Of a stretch of DNA of 64,000 nt, positions 43,764 to 54,995 are shown piece by piece. The stretch is from Euglena gracilis (taxonomy: Eukaryota; Euglenida; Euglenophyceae; Euglenales): contig CP154954.1 in the NCBI GenBank assembly GCA_039621445.1, forward strand, positions 47,099,847 through 47,163,846, read 5' to 3'. Positions within the stretch are counted from its first letter, which is position 1, and every line of letters begins with the position of its first letter. Made by a program: the position numbers and the translations under genes. The notes under the pieces were generated by a model. That model was not told where the DNA came from, did no database searches, and saw only the letters and a list, made by a program, of their open reading frames with translations.

Positions 43764-45391
43764 GTGTGCTGTGATTTTCAAGTGCCTGAAAATTCAAGCA
43801 AAGAAATAATGCACGCTGGGAACTGTAATGTACGTCCCCCCCCCCTGTGCTTGACATGGCTGGTCCATGACACCGCCCCCCCCCCCCCGTGTCAACCCCC
43901 GTGTCAATTTTTTTTCTTGTACCCAAAATGCCATCTTCTTTATGGTAAACCCCCCAAATATAAAGTCGGCTTTATATTTGGACAGGAGTTCAAGACCCTC
44001 AGGGGGACTTTATTTTCAGGGGGGCTTTTTTGGATGGGGGAATCCAATTTTTTAGGTGGCCTTTATGACCTTTGGCGGCCTTCAAATGTGGCCAAATACC
44101 AATTTTTATGCAAATTTTCGTTGTGCACCGCTTATTTTACTATGTGCTATTATTGTGCTATCCTATGTGCCATTATTATCCAAAATGGAGTATTTCTGGA
44201 GAAAAAGTTTTGTATCCGCCCAATTTTTTTTCTATTTTTCCTGCAATGCACCGTCGTCTGGTTCCACATGGGGGGGGCTTAATATTTGGGCAGCAAAACC
44301 AAACATCCTGGGGGGCTTCATATTCGTTGATATTTGGGGGGGGCTTTATATTTGGGGGTTTACAGGGCCCATGGCACGGCGTGTCCATCGTCCCCCCCCC
44401 CTGTGTCAACTGCACTTTCCCCGTAAAGGGGGAGAATGTAGCATCCTCCCCCCCAAGGCCCGACCCCAAGTTGCCTTAGCACCTACCCACTCAGGGAGGC
44501 CCGCCTCTTCCCCCTGTGCGGTTGACCGACAGGAGGGGGATGGGGGAGTTTGGCACCAGGGCCTGAGGTTCAAGAGGAAAATTTGCACCCACCCCGAGTC
44601 GCAAGGGGGGAAGTTTTTGCAGTTTTTGTGTGTTGCATTTCTTGCAGTATTGTTTTTATTGAGATTTTATTCATTTTTATTGACAAATTATTTTTTTTGA
44701 ATGCTTCTTTGCAGCACTTCTCTGAGAGAACACTGCACATGACAAATTTTGCGCATCTTTTGCAGTTTATGCAGTTTATTCTGGAAGTGAGAATCTTTTT
44801 GGCAGCATTTTGCTAATTCTGAAGTAATTTTGATTGCATGTGGTTTTTGTTGGTGTTTTGTGCAGTTTTTTTTTGCATTTGCAATTTTTGGGGTTGCCCT
44901 TGTGCGTATTATGCACCCTGCCGAGCCCAGCCCCTCCCCCAAGCTGCAGTGCTGTGGGCATGCGACCCCATGCCACAAGGCGCCCAATAAAAAAGCTTGT
45001 TTGACTGACCCATGAGGAGGCCTGGAGAGCTTGGGTTGAGGTTCCAGGATCTTTTTTTAAAAAAAACAAAAAAATACAAATTTTGTTTATTCAAATTTTT
45101 TTAAAAAAAAATCAAAATCAGCAAAAAAAATTCTGGGCAATGAAGGGAAGGGGTTTTTGGGAGGTTTGGTTTTTTTTTTGACAAACCCAAGGTTTGGTTT
45201 TTTTTTCAACATTGAATTGACCCAGCCGCTGAGGAGTTTGCCATTTTCCAGCCCATTTTGCTTGTTTGTCACTGTTTTCTTTTTTAAAACAAGGAATAAT
45301 GCGCCCACAAGGTGGTGAAGACGGTTTCAGTTTACAGTTGTTCGTGTTTTTCGTGTCAAAACCAACCGACCAGCCAGCAAGCCAACTCTCA
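43764..45391. other. No supported gene; short repeats
   Basis: Contains a cluster of 'ttTATATTTGGG' motifs in both orientations (43955-44355) beside G/C runs, which looks like another fold-back family, and T-rich sequence. No coding exon is convincing. Confidence 0.5.
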
Positions 45392-45506
45392 GAATGCGTG
45401 GCCCACCTGCCATTTTGAAGGGATTTGCCCTACCACATAATTTACCACAACTCCGCTTCAGGCAGTTTTGTCAAGTGCCCGAGGAAATTTTGGTCTTTTG
45501 TCCAGG
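45392..45506 (+). CDS. Weak exon candidate
   Basis: Between caactctcag and a gttcct donor a frame reads MRGPPAILKGFALPHNLPQL then RFRQFCQVPEEILVFCP. I recognise no family. Supported only by splice-like borders. Confidence 0.25.
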
Positions 45507-45691
45507 TTCCTTTGTCTGCAGATGGGTGGGTGGGTGGGTGCACCGCCTCCTCTGATCCCCACAAATCAAGGGGCATTTTGTCACATCCGTCCCTTTCTTG
45601 AGCATTTGTTCTGGGTGACATCCAAATGCAAGTGTGAAAGAGAGCGCAAAAAAAAATCCTCTCCTGTTTTTGTGTTCTTCTGTTTAAAAGA

Positions 45692-45754
45692 GGATGTTTG
45701 TGGTGCCTGAAGTTGATGAATCTGCAGACAATGGCCAGGATTATGCCAGTGCTC
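45692..45754 (+). CDS. Weak exon candidate
   Basis: A frame reads MFVVPEVDESADNGQDYASA then Q before a gtgccc donor. Composition is protein-like but no homology is recognised. Confidence 0.25.
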
Positions 45755-46637
45755 AGGTGCCCAGAGAGTTTTTTTTTTGGCCAACCTTTACCCGGGGAGG
45801 GTGCCTTGTACAATGGGGTGCCTGCCCGTAGTAGGCACCCCCCCCCCCTACTTGCACTAAGGTTTCTTGATTGTTCATGGCCAGTGTTAAATTCACTGGC
45901 CCAATTTGCTGTGTGGTGTTTGCTGGTGGTGAACCCCCCCCCCCCGGGACCAGGCAAAACTCCCTTGAAAATAGCCATTTTTGTGCCCCTGGCACCTTCA
46001 GCGCTGGGGGTGTTCATTGCACTCCACCCCAAAACCCTGCCCTCCCCCCCGGGGGGGGTCGAAAGTGCCCAGCGTGAACCCAAGGTAAGTCACCTCCACA
46101 ACAGACAAAAAGGGGCCAAGCACCCCCAGGGGCGCACTTCCTTGAAAAGAACACTGCCCCACCTTCCCGGGTGTCAGGGACGGGACTGCCCCTCCCCCCT
46201 CTTTTGATACCTTGCAAGGGGGAACACAAACGTGTTTTTTTGTGTTTTCGATTTTTGCAAAAAAAATTTGTGGTTTTTTCCCCAGCGATTTCCTGTTTTT
46301 TTTTGCTGGCGATTTTTGCTGAGAAATTTTTATCCCTTGGGGAAAATTCCACCTTTGGCCTGATTTTCCCCTGATACGAAGGTTTTTCGCCCAAATCTTG
46401 TTGCCGGATGAAAAACATTCTTTTAAAACTTTTCTCAGTCCTCTTTCTCAGAAAAGTGTACATCCGGAGGAGCTCCTGAAGGAATTTGCATGCAGATTGC
46501 TTTTTTTGTGCTTTTGTTGGGGTTTTTTTTTGCATTCTTGAGGGTCCACATTGTCCCCCCCCCCCCCCCTTGTGCCCCCCCCCCCCCCCGTTCGTTTGTT
46601 GGGGGTTTTGTCTATTTGCATTGGCATTGCTGGGATC

Positions 46638-46831
46638 CAGATTGGGCCTCTACAAGGCGGAGCGCCAGTGGGCGCCGTTCCCAAGGATGGGAGGAGAAGA
46701 CTTGGGACTCTCCTGGCCGTGCGCCCCCTGAAGGGGACGAACACAGACACACTCGTGGCAGGCACCGTGCTGCCCACAACTAGGGGAAGACAGCGAGAAG
46801 ATGATGCCGCTTTGGTGGAACAACAAGGGAA
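46638..46831 (+). CDS. Exon candidate, unknown product
   Basis: After gggatccag a frame reads IGPLQGGAPVGAVPKDGRRR then LGTLLAVRPLKGTNTDTLVA and ends VEQQGK|gtgcgt. GC-rich relative to its flanks. No family is recognised. Confidence 0.35.
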
Positions 46832-47249
46832 GGTGCGTGCGCCCCAAAAAGGTCATTTCTTTCCAACCTGCTTTGAGCCAAAAAAAATTGGCCCAGTGAA
46901 ACGGTATCTCGGGTGCATTTTTGGGGCAGAAAGACACCTTGGGCTCCACAATTTGACTGTGAAGATGCACCTGCTTCACCAGCGGCCGTGTTTATTCAGT
47001 ATGATGGATTGAGGCCTTCTGTCGGAAAAGTTGGCCAATTCGGAAGTTTTCTTTGGGAAGGGATCGGAAACCCAATAGAACAATCAGCTTTACAAAAAAA
47101 CCCCAAAGAGCTGGACCACCCCGTCCTTGGTCACCGTTTCGGGAGTGTATTCCCTTAAAAAAAAATTCTAAAGAGGAAGGGGGGACTGCACCCATTGGAA
47201 GCACAACAGCATTTAAAAAGGTCTCCGAAAAATGCCCTGTCGGGCTACA

Positions 47250-47450
47250 CGCTTTGCCATTGCAAGGCCATGCCTTGCGCGCCTGCGGTGTTTTCTGGAC
47301 GAACCCCCGGGCCCCGCACTTCCCCCTGCGAGGCAATGCCTTGCTCGCTGGCGGCCCTGTTTGGATTCCGACGCTCGGGCTCCGCTCTTTTCCCTTGCGA
47401 GGCCATGCCTTTTTTGCGAACAAGGCATGGCCCCGAAAGGTCTTTGCGCG
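47250..47450 (+). repeat. Tandem degenerate units of the retroelement end repeat
   Basis: Three imperfect units of CGGGCTCCGC(A/T)CTT...CCTTGCGAGGC(C/A)ATGCC, each about 70-80 bp, followed by TCGGTGTCCCGCCCTCCCTTGTCGG. Both modules recur at the ends of the DIRS-like elements (52.0-52.36, 55.06, 59.03, 63.85 kb). Confidence 0.75.
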
Positions 47451-47860
47451 TCGGTGTCCCGCCCTCCCTTGTCGGTTTGCCTCGGGGGAGTGCGATCTTG
47501 GTGCCATAGGTTTGGAGGCCCCGCTCAGTGCCACCTCGCCGGGGCTGGCTGACGCCGAGCAGAGAGGAGCGCAGCGACCGGTGCGGCGCCGAAAATCGAG
47601 ACGGCTGCTTTCTTTGCGGGCTCTTTTTTTGCTGCGTGTTGTGTGCGTGCGGGGGTGCCTGTTACTGTCCTTTTTTGCTGGAGGCGACTGACTCTCATTT
47701 CTGCCGTCGATTTAAAGACAAAAGACTTTCAACTCAGCCAGCTCACCGACAAGAAATTGCGCAGCGTAATTGAACTTCTGAGACGAATTTCAAGGGACTT
47801 CCATGAGAAATGTAGTTCAAAAATTTCCAGCCGCCAAGCAGAACGTCGAAGAATTCTCGG

Positions 47861-48013
47861 GACACCCCGGGCTCCGCACTTTACCCTTGTGAGGCCATGC
47901 TTTTCTCGCCGACGGTGCTGTGTGATTGCTAGCTGCGCTTGGTTAGGGTACCCGGTTAGTTCCTTTTTTTGGCCGGAGTTGGCTGACTCTTAAATTGCCC
48001 TTCGACAACCCGG
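47861..48013 (+). repeat. Retroelement end repeat R, forward copy
   Basis: GACACCCCGGGCTCCGCACT through AAATTGCCCTTCGACAACCC. About 85% identical by eye to 63845-64000, and present in inverted orientation at about 52205-52320. Immediately followed by the gag-like frame of element A. Confidence 0.8.
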
Positions 48014-48061
48014 AATTGAGGAAGTGAGTTTCAAACGCAGGAGAACCAAAAGGACAAGTCA

Positions 48062-48945
48062 ATGTCAAAAAAATATTCAGAAGTAGACGAGCCAGACGAA
48101 TTTCAATTGACAAGTCAATTATCAATTTCAAAATCGGCTTCAATGAACAATGAAGTGGGGATGAAGCTTGAATTTTTCGGTCGACGCGAACTACCTGGAG
48201 CAGCTGTCGCCGTGGCAGCCGGAGGACCTGGAGGTGCAGACGACATGTGGCGAACCGTGGCCGCCCCCCGATCCCACCGTCAGAAATTTCCCAGCAGAAA
48301 ATCCAACCGAGTGACGGCCACGGCCTGTGGACCACAGTGGCGAGAAAGACCAGAAGAAAGAAGGAACCCCCAGCGCAGCAGAAACGCCTGGGCATTGGAG
48401 CCCAATCAAGCAAGATGGGACAAAAGCAGACCAGAGGATTCCAAAGACATGTTCCACAACGGCGCCCAGTCGCCAGAACACAATTTGAACAGAAGTGGAG
48501 AAGATGGAAGCAAGGCCAAGGTGGAGGCCACGTTGGCCAATTCCAAAAGAAATTACCTTCAGGAAGGGGCAGAAGAGGTCTGCCAAATCCCCCAAACTTT
48601 CTAAAACAACTACCCATCCAAAGGGAAGGGGGGGGAGGCACAGCAACCCCCCAAGCTTTCAAGCGGAGCTGGAGACCAACGTCAAGCTCAGGTGAGATCA
48701 TAGCCAAGGAGGCCAGAGTTCGAATCATTTGCTTTTGCACGGCCATGGAGGTCATTATCTTCATGGACATGGCAGCCATTATCTTCAGGACCAAGATGGC
48801 CAGAACTCACAGGGCCATGGGAACCAAAGGGGTGTTCCATAACTGGCCCCCCAGAAGCAAAGCTGCTAACCTTATCATATCAATCAATTCCAGCAGCCCC
48901 AGGAAGATGCCCCAGACAGGGAAAAGGATGACAAGGGATGATTAA
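48062..48945 (+). pseudogene. gag-like region of element A
   Basis: Two overlapping frames (48062-48604 and 48247-48945). The first starts MSKKYSEVDEPDEFQL after the end repeat. Rich in Arg, Gln and Pro, with no zinc knuckle seen. It is assigned by position before RT. Confidence 0.5.
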
Positions 48946-49419
48946 TTCTTTTTTCCCATGGAAGGGGAAATCAAAGGGGGCAACTTGAAGGGCCCCTCTA
49001 TGGTATGTAAGCAGACAACCGGAATGAAAAGATGGAGGACCAGAGAGTCTGTGAGAGAGAGGGTGTGTGCATGAACACCCCCATCAATTACATTCTTTTC
49101 AAACCCTGGGAAATGAGGGTTGTGAAATGTCCCAAAGCCCCAACCCATATCCCAGAAAATTAATTGATCAAGGGAATAAATTCATTGGAGGAAAAGTGGG
49201 GGGACACCCCCTTGCACCAGAGACTGCAAAAAAGTCCAAAATGGCGGCTGAAAAATGCCCCCCTCCCCAGCCACCTGCCAACTCATAAAAGATAGCATTC
49301 ACCCCCCCCCCTTGGGTCAAACCCCCAATATTATCCACACATCCAAAAAAACAGAACCAACCTGGACCTGAAACAGGCCGAAACAATCCTGTCGGACTAC
49401 AAAACAATGGGTCCAGAAA

Positions 49420-50100
49420 GAGGGTTCAGGATTCAGGAACCCAACATCTAATTCCCTGATTCCTGATATCAAAGCCAGAAGGGGAACAAACGAAGTGGAG
49501 GTTCATAAGCGACTGCAGGGAAATAAACCAAACTTCTCCCGTGAAAGATTTTCAAAGTAGATCACATTCAAAACATTTTCCCAGTTTTGCATAAAGGCCA
49601 CTGGGCGGCAAAAATCGACTTAAAAGGCGCATATTTTCACCTTCCAGTGAACCCAGCCCCAAAACCCTTTCTAAAGCATCAGGTGGGGGGCAAACCTGGG
49701 AATTCCAGGCAGGCTGTTTTGGCCGAAGTGTGATGCAACAAATTTTTATGTCAGTCATGAAGACATTCGAAAAACGTCGGAGGAAAAATGGACTCCAGGT
49801 TTTATTTACCTGGACGACATTTTATTGGTTGCACCCACCCAAAATAAATTGCAAAAACACTTGAGCAGGGTGGTCAGTGACCTAATCGATTCGGGGTTCA
49901 AAATAAATGTCAAAAAGTCAACCTTGAAGCCCACACAGGTTGTAAGCCACTTGGGCTTCCAGTTAAATTTCCAAGAGGGAAAATGCAAATTGCCCCCCGA
50001 AAAGTGAAAACAATAGAAAAGGAGCTTAAAAAAACAGCGAAAAAAGATTTCATGTCGAAAAGGCAGTTGGCTGCCAGGCCAAATCAGGTGCAACCTCATG
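49420..50100 (+). pseudogene. Reverse transcriptase of element A, broken
   Basis: The catalytic YLDDILLV box is at about 49808-49831, followed by DSGFKINVKKSTLKPTQ and VSHLGFQLNF, the usual RT palm-thumb blocks. The upstream half is interrupted by several stops, and the IDLK(D/G)A block near 49616 is damaged. Confidence 0.85.
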
Positions 50101-50830
50101 GCCCTGCACCTTTTATTTAAGGGCTTTCACAGATCCCCTGACAACATTTTGGGTCTAAAAGTCTGCAGCCGCATGGGACTCAAAGCATTCCATTTCACAG
50201 AACATAAAAGCCCATTTGATGGAAACATAAAATCTGCTAGACACCTGGAGGGAGACCTTTCCCCCAAAGTGCAACAAGGGGTTTACACTGCGACAGGAGC
50301 ACCCATTCCTGGAGGGGGGGGGGCTGGACGTTCATGTCCCGGAGTTTGGAGAGAGAGCTCCATTTTTCATGTCAATATAAAAGAATTACGTGCCATCAGC
50401 ACAGTGAAAAGTCTAAGCAGGCCAGGGGAAACGGTGGACAATCAGGTGATTTATTATTTCCTGACAAAGGGGGGGGGCAGAAAAGGCCCTTTCAACAGCC
50501 GTCTACGGCCATTTTTCAAATGGTGCAAGGAAATTCTTTAAATCTACAAGTGAAATGGGTTCCTTCAGAGGAATGCTTAGCAGACCCCATAAGCAGGTGG
50601 CAATAAGACAGGGGGGATCACTCACTCCCAGCTCTTTCAGTGGCTAAGGCTGCATTTCAAAGACTTCATAAATTTGGAAACAGATTTATTTGCCTCCCCA
50701 GGCAACAAAAAACTGACAAATTTTGTAGCCAGATGGCCCCACTGAGATGCCACAGCAGTGGAAGCTCTCCAATGCCCACTGACAACATTGGGGACTATAT
50801 GCCAACCCCCCCCCCCTGTCAATAATTACA
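50100..50830 (+). pseudogene. RNase H and connecting domain of element A
   Basis: HVNIKELRAISTVKSL, TVDNQVIYYFLTKGGG and a KWVPSEECLADPISR block at 50360-50606, then LFASPGNKKLTNFVARWPH near 50690-50745 in another frame. The order is the same as in elements B and D. Confidence 0.8.
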
Positions 50831-50919
50831 AAATTCCTCCCATGATTGAAAATTTTCCCCCAGACCGAAGTTTTGATGGTCACCCCGTTTTGGAATTCAG
50901 CCACGTGGTGGCCCCAATT

Positions 50920-52093
50920 ATATTAATAAAGATGAAAGTTCCAGGGACCACCTGCGTGAAAATGCATGATTTGCTCAGGAAAAATATTGGATGGGGAATA
51001 AATACAAATAAAACCATTGAATGTTTCCTGTGGAGAAATCCCAGCCTAAGGCGTTATCAAAGCGGTTTTGCGCTTCTTTGGGTTATTTTGGAGAAAATGC
51101 CCCCCCACCCCCTAAAGCCACCACAGACCAAGTGGCTGACGCCTTGACCTAAATATTCTAATTTTCAAAAACCCAGGCCAGTAATACATACAGGGTTAGG
51201 GTTAGGGTTATGGTTAGGGTTAGGGTTAGGGTTAGGGTCAGGGTTAGGGTTAGGGTTAGGGTTAGGGTTAGGGTTACCGTTAGGGTTACGGTTTGGGCTA
51301 GGTTTAGGGCTATGCTTTTGATCTCTGGGTTTGGTGGACTGAGATTCCACACCATGTTAGCACCTTACCAAAAGACTTTGGAACCAAAACTTGGAGAAAT
51401 ACGGTGCATTTTCGGACACCCTCCCAAAACCCCCTCCGAATACTCCAAGGGCTGGCCTAAGCTCCCTTCCCCAGTGATATTTGTACATTGCGTACACAGC
51501 TCATTTTTTGTGCCCGAATCCTCTGTTTTTCTCGACCTTCTGATTTGGAAAGAATCAAGCGTACAAATTTGGCGTAAAGGCCCAAAGCTCCACAAGTGGG
51601 AGAGAGTTGTGACACTTCCCCAATGTCCACAAATCAGCCCTTTTCATTTGATGATGTCCTATGTGGCTGCCACACGTTCATACGTCAGACCTGGGGTTGC
51701 CCTCCTCATTTCACTAAAACCCCCTCATAAAACCATAAGTGCTGACACAATTGCTTCAATGACCGAAGATTATTTGGCCAAAAAAGAGGCACCCCCCAGG
51801 TGTGGGGGACCCATTGCACCAGAGGGGCTGGAGTTAGTTTACTCAAAAAATTAGGCCTTTCTGCCCAAGAAGTTCGTGAAATTGGCCAGTGGAGGAGGGT
51901 GGAGGCATTTACAGCCCATTATCAACGACTTGGTTCCCAAGGTTCCTTAGAAAATGCCCTGCCCCCCCTAATTCTAGTGCGCAATCAGGCCTCACAAAGG
52001 GCAAAGTGTGGAGCCCAAGGTGTCTCGTACTCCCTCGAGGAAAACCGACAAGGGAGGAAGGGACACCGAGGGCGAACCACAAAGACATTGTGA
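50920..52093 (+). pseudogene. Tyrosine recombinase of element A, split by telomeric repeats
   Basis: The N-terminal part (RRYQSGFALLWVILE, 51045-51090) matches ARYDSAFRLLWGVLA of element D. The frame is interrupted at 51191-51306 by TTAGGG units. It resumes with LRFHTMLAPY, then YVAATRSYVRPGVALLISL, KTISADTIASMTEDYLAKK, THCTRGAGVS (His-x-x-Arg) and the W-x(n)-FTAHYQRL block with the nucleophilic Tyr at about 51929. Confidence 0.85.
51191..51306 (+). repeat. Interstitial telomere-type (TTAGGG)n array
   Basis: About 18 units of GGGTTA, several variant (ATGG, TCAGGG, TTACCG, TTTGGGC), without interruption from 51192. It lies inside the recombinase gene, between the segments equivalent to RNAYS and LPGFHMLRF of element D. 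Confidence 0.93.
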
Positions 52094-52360
52094 GCCCGAC
52101 CCGCCCACCCGTGAAAGAAAATTTGTTTTCAAGAGCCCTGGGTCAAAAGAAAACGGGAGCCAGGGACCCCCCCCCCCCGAGGAGCAAGAAGCCACGTCGC
52201 CACGTCGGAGCAGCATCATCAGCCAACCGGGGACTCCTAACCCAGCGCAGCGAGCAATCATACAACACCGCCGGCGAGCAAGGCATGGCCTCACAAGGTT
52301 TTTGTGCTTCGACCTCGGTGTCCCTTCCTCACTTGTCGGTTTTCCTCGAGGGCGTACAAG
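52020..52360. repeat. Inverted terminal module, 3' end of element A
   Basis: CCTCGAGGAAAACCGACAAG...GGGACACCGAGG at 52035-52073 is repeated in inverse at 52310-52350 (CCTCGGTGTCCCTTCCTCAC...CGGTTTTCCTCGAGG). The inverted repeat R sits between. A comparable inverted pair flanks 59493-59557 and 59779-59845 in element D. Confidence 0.75.
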
Positions 52361-53960
52361 AGGGCAGCGGAGGCTGGGGAATGCAGAAGCCGCAGAATCT
52401 TAGGTAGCGGCAGCAAAACCCCAGTCCGTGGCCGTCACAAGCCCCCACCCCCGGAAAGACAGCGAATTTACAAGGCCAAGGCAATGTCCAGCATTATCAC
52501 AAAGACTGGGGCTATGTCAGTCACCAATATCAACAGGAAGGGAGTCTGCAGCAACAGGTCAAACAGACACTCCCCAAGGGCAGCAGATCCAGGCAGGGCA
52601 TCAGCCCTTCAGGTCAAGGCCCTGGTGGCCATCATTTCCAGGTTCAAGCTATGGAAGCCAACACTATCAAAAGCCATGACAGCCGTCGTCTTCATGAAGC
52701 CGAAAGACTGCAGCAACAATTTCAATCACAAGGCTACCAGGTTCGTACAAGGCACTCTTGGGGGGCGGAGGCCCAGGCCCATTTCAGAAAGGGCCTCCCA
52801 GAAGCTAAATGATTGCACTACCACACCCTTATATACACCTCCCCACTGCAGACAACACAGACTTTCCTCCGTAGGTAAAACGTTGAGGGAAAGCCTGTCT
52901 TTGAGCAACCCTCTGGTAGGGCCAGAAGTGACCCTAGTGATGGGGCACCCAAAGGGAAAGGTTCTCCCCAGTGTCGGGCATGTGGAATGCCCAGACACTT
53001 TAAAAACAGGGTGGACCCCTACAGGGCCCCATTGGCAGAAAGCAGAAGCCGAACAAGGAGGTGCTAAACCTCATCAGAGAGGGGGTTGTGGCAGATCTGC
53101 CCCTTCCCCCTCAAATGTCTTTAGAAAACTCCCTTCAAATAACCCCAAGAAAATGTCTGCTCAAAGAATTCTGAAGGAAAACGGATTTTCAACAGCAACC
53201 AGACAAATCACCCCAGAAGAGGCATTTTTTTCTTTTGTCATCATTTCCAAGAAAAGAGAATGAAAGACAAGTGAAAGACTAATTTGACACTGTAGACAAT
53301 TAAATATCCACTCCACCCACCAGAAATTCAGAATGGAACACATGGGAGACATTCTCCCATATTTAATAAAAGTTGGTTCTCTGGAAAAAAATCGACCTCA
53401 AAGATGCTTATGTTCATTTAACTGTGATTGATTTTAATTGCAACACAAAACAAAATAATGGAACAGATAAAGAGAAAAAACCCGTGAGAATATGTTTTTG
53501 ATGCAGCTGATGGGCAGTTAAATTTCGGTTGAGTGCGCTGATTCCTAAGCGCTCTCATAACCAAAATTTCTGCTCCGTGCATGAACCAACCCAAATAAAA
53601 ATTATGGTTTCCCTCCTTTATTTTGATAAACTATGCTGAATTCCATCATTATTGAGCCTTACAAACCCCTGCAAAAACTGCGGGAATTCAGGCGCCAATC
53701 TCAGAAAATTCTGCTCCAAGGGCTCGCAATCACCCTCACCAAATCCAACATTTTCCCTGAAAACCAAAGGAAAACTGCATAAAAAGCCTAAAGCACGCTA
53801 AATCGGCCCAAAATCACCATTTAGGAATACCTAGAATAAGTCAATCCTTCTCCTTGCACAACCATCCCATGGGCGCCTTGGAGAGAAATTTTTTTAAGGA
53901 AATGTTCAGAAAACTTTAAAATTCGAGCTAAACCGCCCCAAAAAGGACTTTTGAAGAGGA
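52205..53960 (+). mobile_element. DIRS-like fragment C
   Basis: Starts in end repeat R (inverse orientation), with an open gag-like frame to 53263. A zinc-knuckle-like CRACGMPRHFKN is read near 52972-53010 in another frame, and an RT block KIDLKDAYVHLTV near 53390-53430. No YLDD, RNase H or recombinase follows, so the copy is truncated at about 54 kb. Confidence 0.65.
52972..53010 (+). pseudogene. Zinc-knuckle-like motif in the gag of fragment C
   Basis: Reads CRACGMPRHFKN (C-x2-C-G-x3-H, with the fourth ligand not conserved), directly before the RT segment, as in retroelement Gag C termini. Confidence 0.45.
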
Positions 53961-54255
53961 AAAGGTCCGCCGCCCGGTGGTCGGCCTCAAACGGTCATTA
54001 GCTAACCCCCCCTTAATAGTGCCCCCCCCCCCCGAATGGAAGCCCCCCTCGGTTTTCGACCAAAATTCCGAATATTCCCCCTCCCGGACGGTAGGCCCCT
54101 GCCAGTAGATCAGTCAATTGGGGCGGATGGCAATTTGGTTTCTTCAGGCATTGGCTAAATGAGGGTTGGGATATTTTATGTTTCATGATCCGGTGCATCC
54201 ACAAGAGAAACATTTGCAGCAAATTTGACATGGTTTGGAAGGATAGGACATGTGG

Positions 54256-54531
54256 AGTTCCAGGGCTTGTTTGCCTGGGGCGTAGGATCGAATTCTCTTT
54301 CTCTCCGGTCGGGCCGTTCTTTTTACCCCCGTGGGGGTACCCGCCGGGACTCGAACCGGGATCTTTGGGACCACAACCGAGTGCCAGATCCACTCGGGTA
54401 CCGGTGGCGATAATTAAGGCGTGCCGCCTGCAGGGCCTTCTCCGGTCTTGACCCTGGGCTATCGCCCGATTACCGCCAGGTGGTCCGCCCGCGTTCGCTT
54501 GGGGTAGTTGGCCGGCCTCGAACCGGCCACA
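54256..54531 (-). repeat. tRNA-like 276-bp repeat, unit 1
   Basis: On the minus strand it has two tRNA-type B boxes, GGTTCGAGGCC (54514-54524) with a perfect T-arm stem GCCGG/CCGGC, and GGTTCGAGTCC (54348-54358). The latter lies in a 64-nt stretch (54338-54401) whose ends GTACCCG and CGGGTAC could form a 7-bp acceptor stem. That stretch has an A-box-like TACCCGAGTGG and a TTGTGGT loop like that of tRNA-His. The anticodon and T stems have mismatches, so it is a tRNA-derived SINE unit or tRNA pseudogene rather than a sure tRNA. Confidence 0.65.
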
Positions 54532-54563
54532 CTCCCCTTCCTCGGGAATCAACCTCTGCTACC

Positions 54564-54839
54564 AGTTCCAGGGCTTGTTTGCCTGGGGCGTAGGATCGAA
54601 TTCTCTTTCTCTCCGGTCGGGCCGTCCTTTTTACCCCCGTGGGGGTACCCGCCGGGACTCGAACCGGGATCTTTGGGACCACAACCGAGTGCCAGATCCA
54701 CTCGGGTACCGGTGGCGATAATTAAGGTGTGCCGCCTGCAGGGCCTTCTCCGGTCTCGACCCTGGGCTATCGCCCGATTACCGCCAGGTGGTCCGCCCGC
54801 GTTCGCTTGGGGTAGTTGGCCGGCCTCGAACCGGCCACA
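54564..54839 (-). repeat. tRNA-like 276-bp repeat, unit 2
   Basis: The same length as unit 1, with about three differences (near 54626, 54727 and 54759). B boxes at 54656-54666 and 54822-54832. Separated from unit 1 by 32 unrelated bases. The near identity implies a recent duplication or conversion in an otherwise decayed region. Confidence 0.75.
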
Positions 54840-54904
54840 GTGGGCCCACAAAGAAATTTCTTCGATAATTCTCGGACACCCTGGTTTTCGACCACTTTTC
54901 CGAA

Positions 54905-54995
54905 AAGTGTCCCCCCTCCCCGAATAGAAGCCCCCACCCCCTCGGTTTTCGTCCAACGTTCCGAATAGAAGCCCCAGGGGGCTTCTATTGGGGAG
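54905..54995. repeat. Palindromic GGGGCTTCTATTCGG motifs
   Basis: CCGAATAGAAGCCCCC occurs twice, with the inverted GGGGGCTTCTATTGGGG after it. A similar piece (CCGAATGGAAGCCCCCCTCG, then TTTTCGACCAAAATTCCG) lies at 54032-54072, so this pair flanks the tRNA-like units. Confidence 0.65.

Larger units (their letters stand above)
47861..52320 (+). mobile_element. DIRS-like retrotransposon A (degenerate, with inverted end repeats)
   Basis: In order on the plus strand: gag-like frames, RT with YLDD box, RNase H with DNQVIYYF, the LTNFVARWP/DLFASP-type block, and a tyrosine recombinase with the THCTRGAG motif. DIRS elements use a tyrosine recombinase instead of an integrase and have no target duplication. 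Repeat R lies at the left end and its inverse at the right end, as expected for DIRS inverted termini. Multiple stops and frameshifts make it inactive. Confidence 0.8.

Noticed and set aside
51158-51355. LTLTLT repeat protein on the minus strand
   Set aside because: Translation of the TTAGGG array.
54013-54956. Minus-strand frames containing a repeated VPKIPVRVPAGTPTGVKR peptide
   Set aside because: They are translations of the two tRNA-like repeat units, not protein genes.
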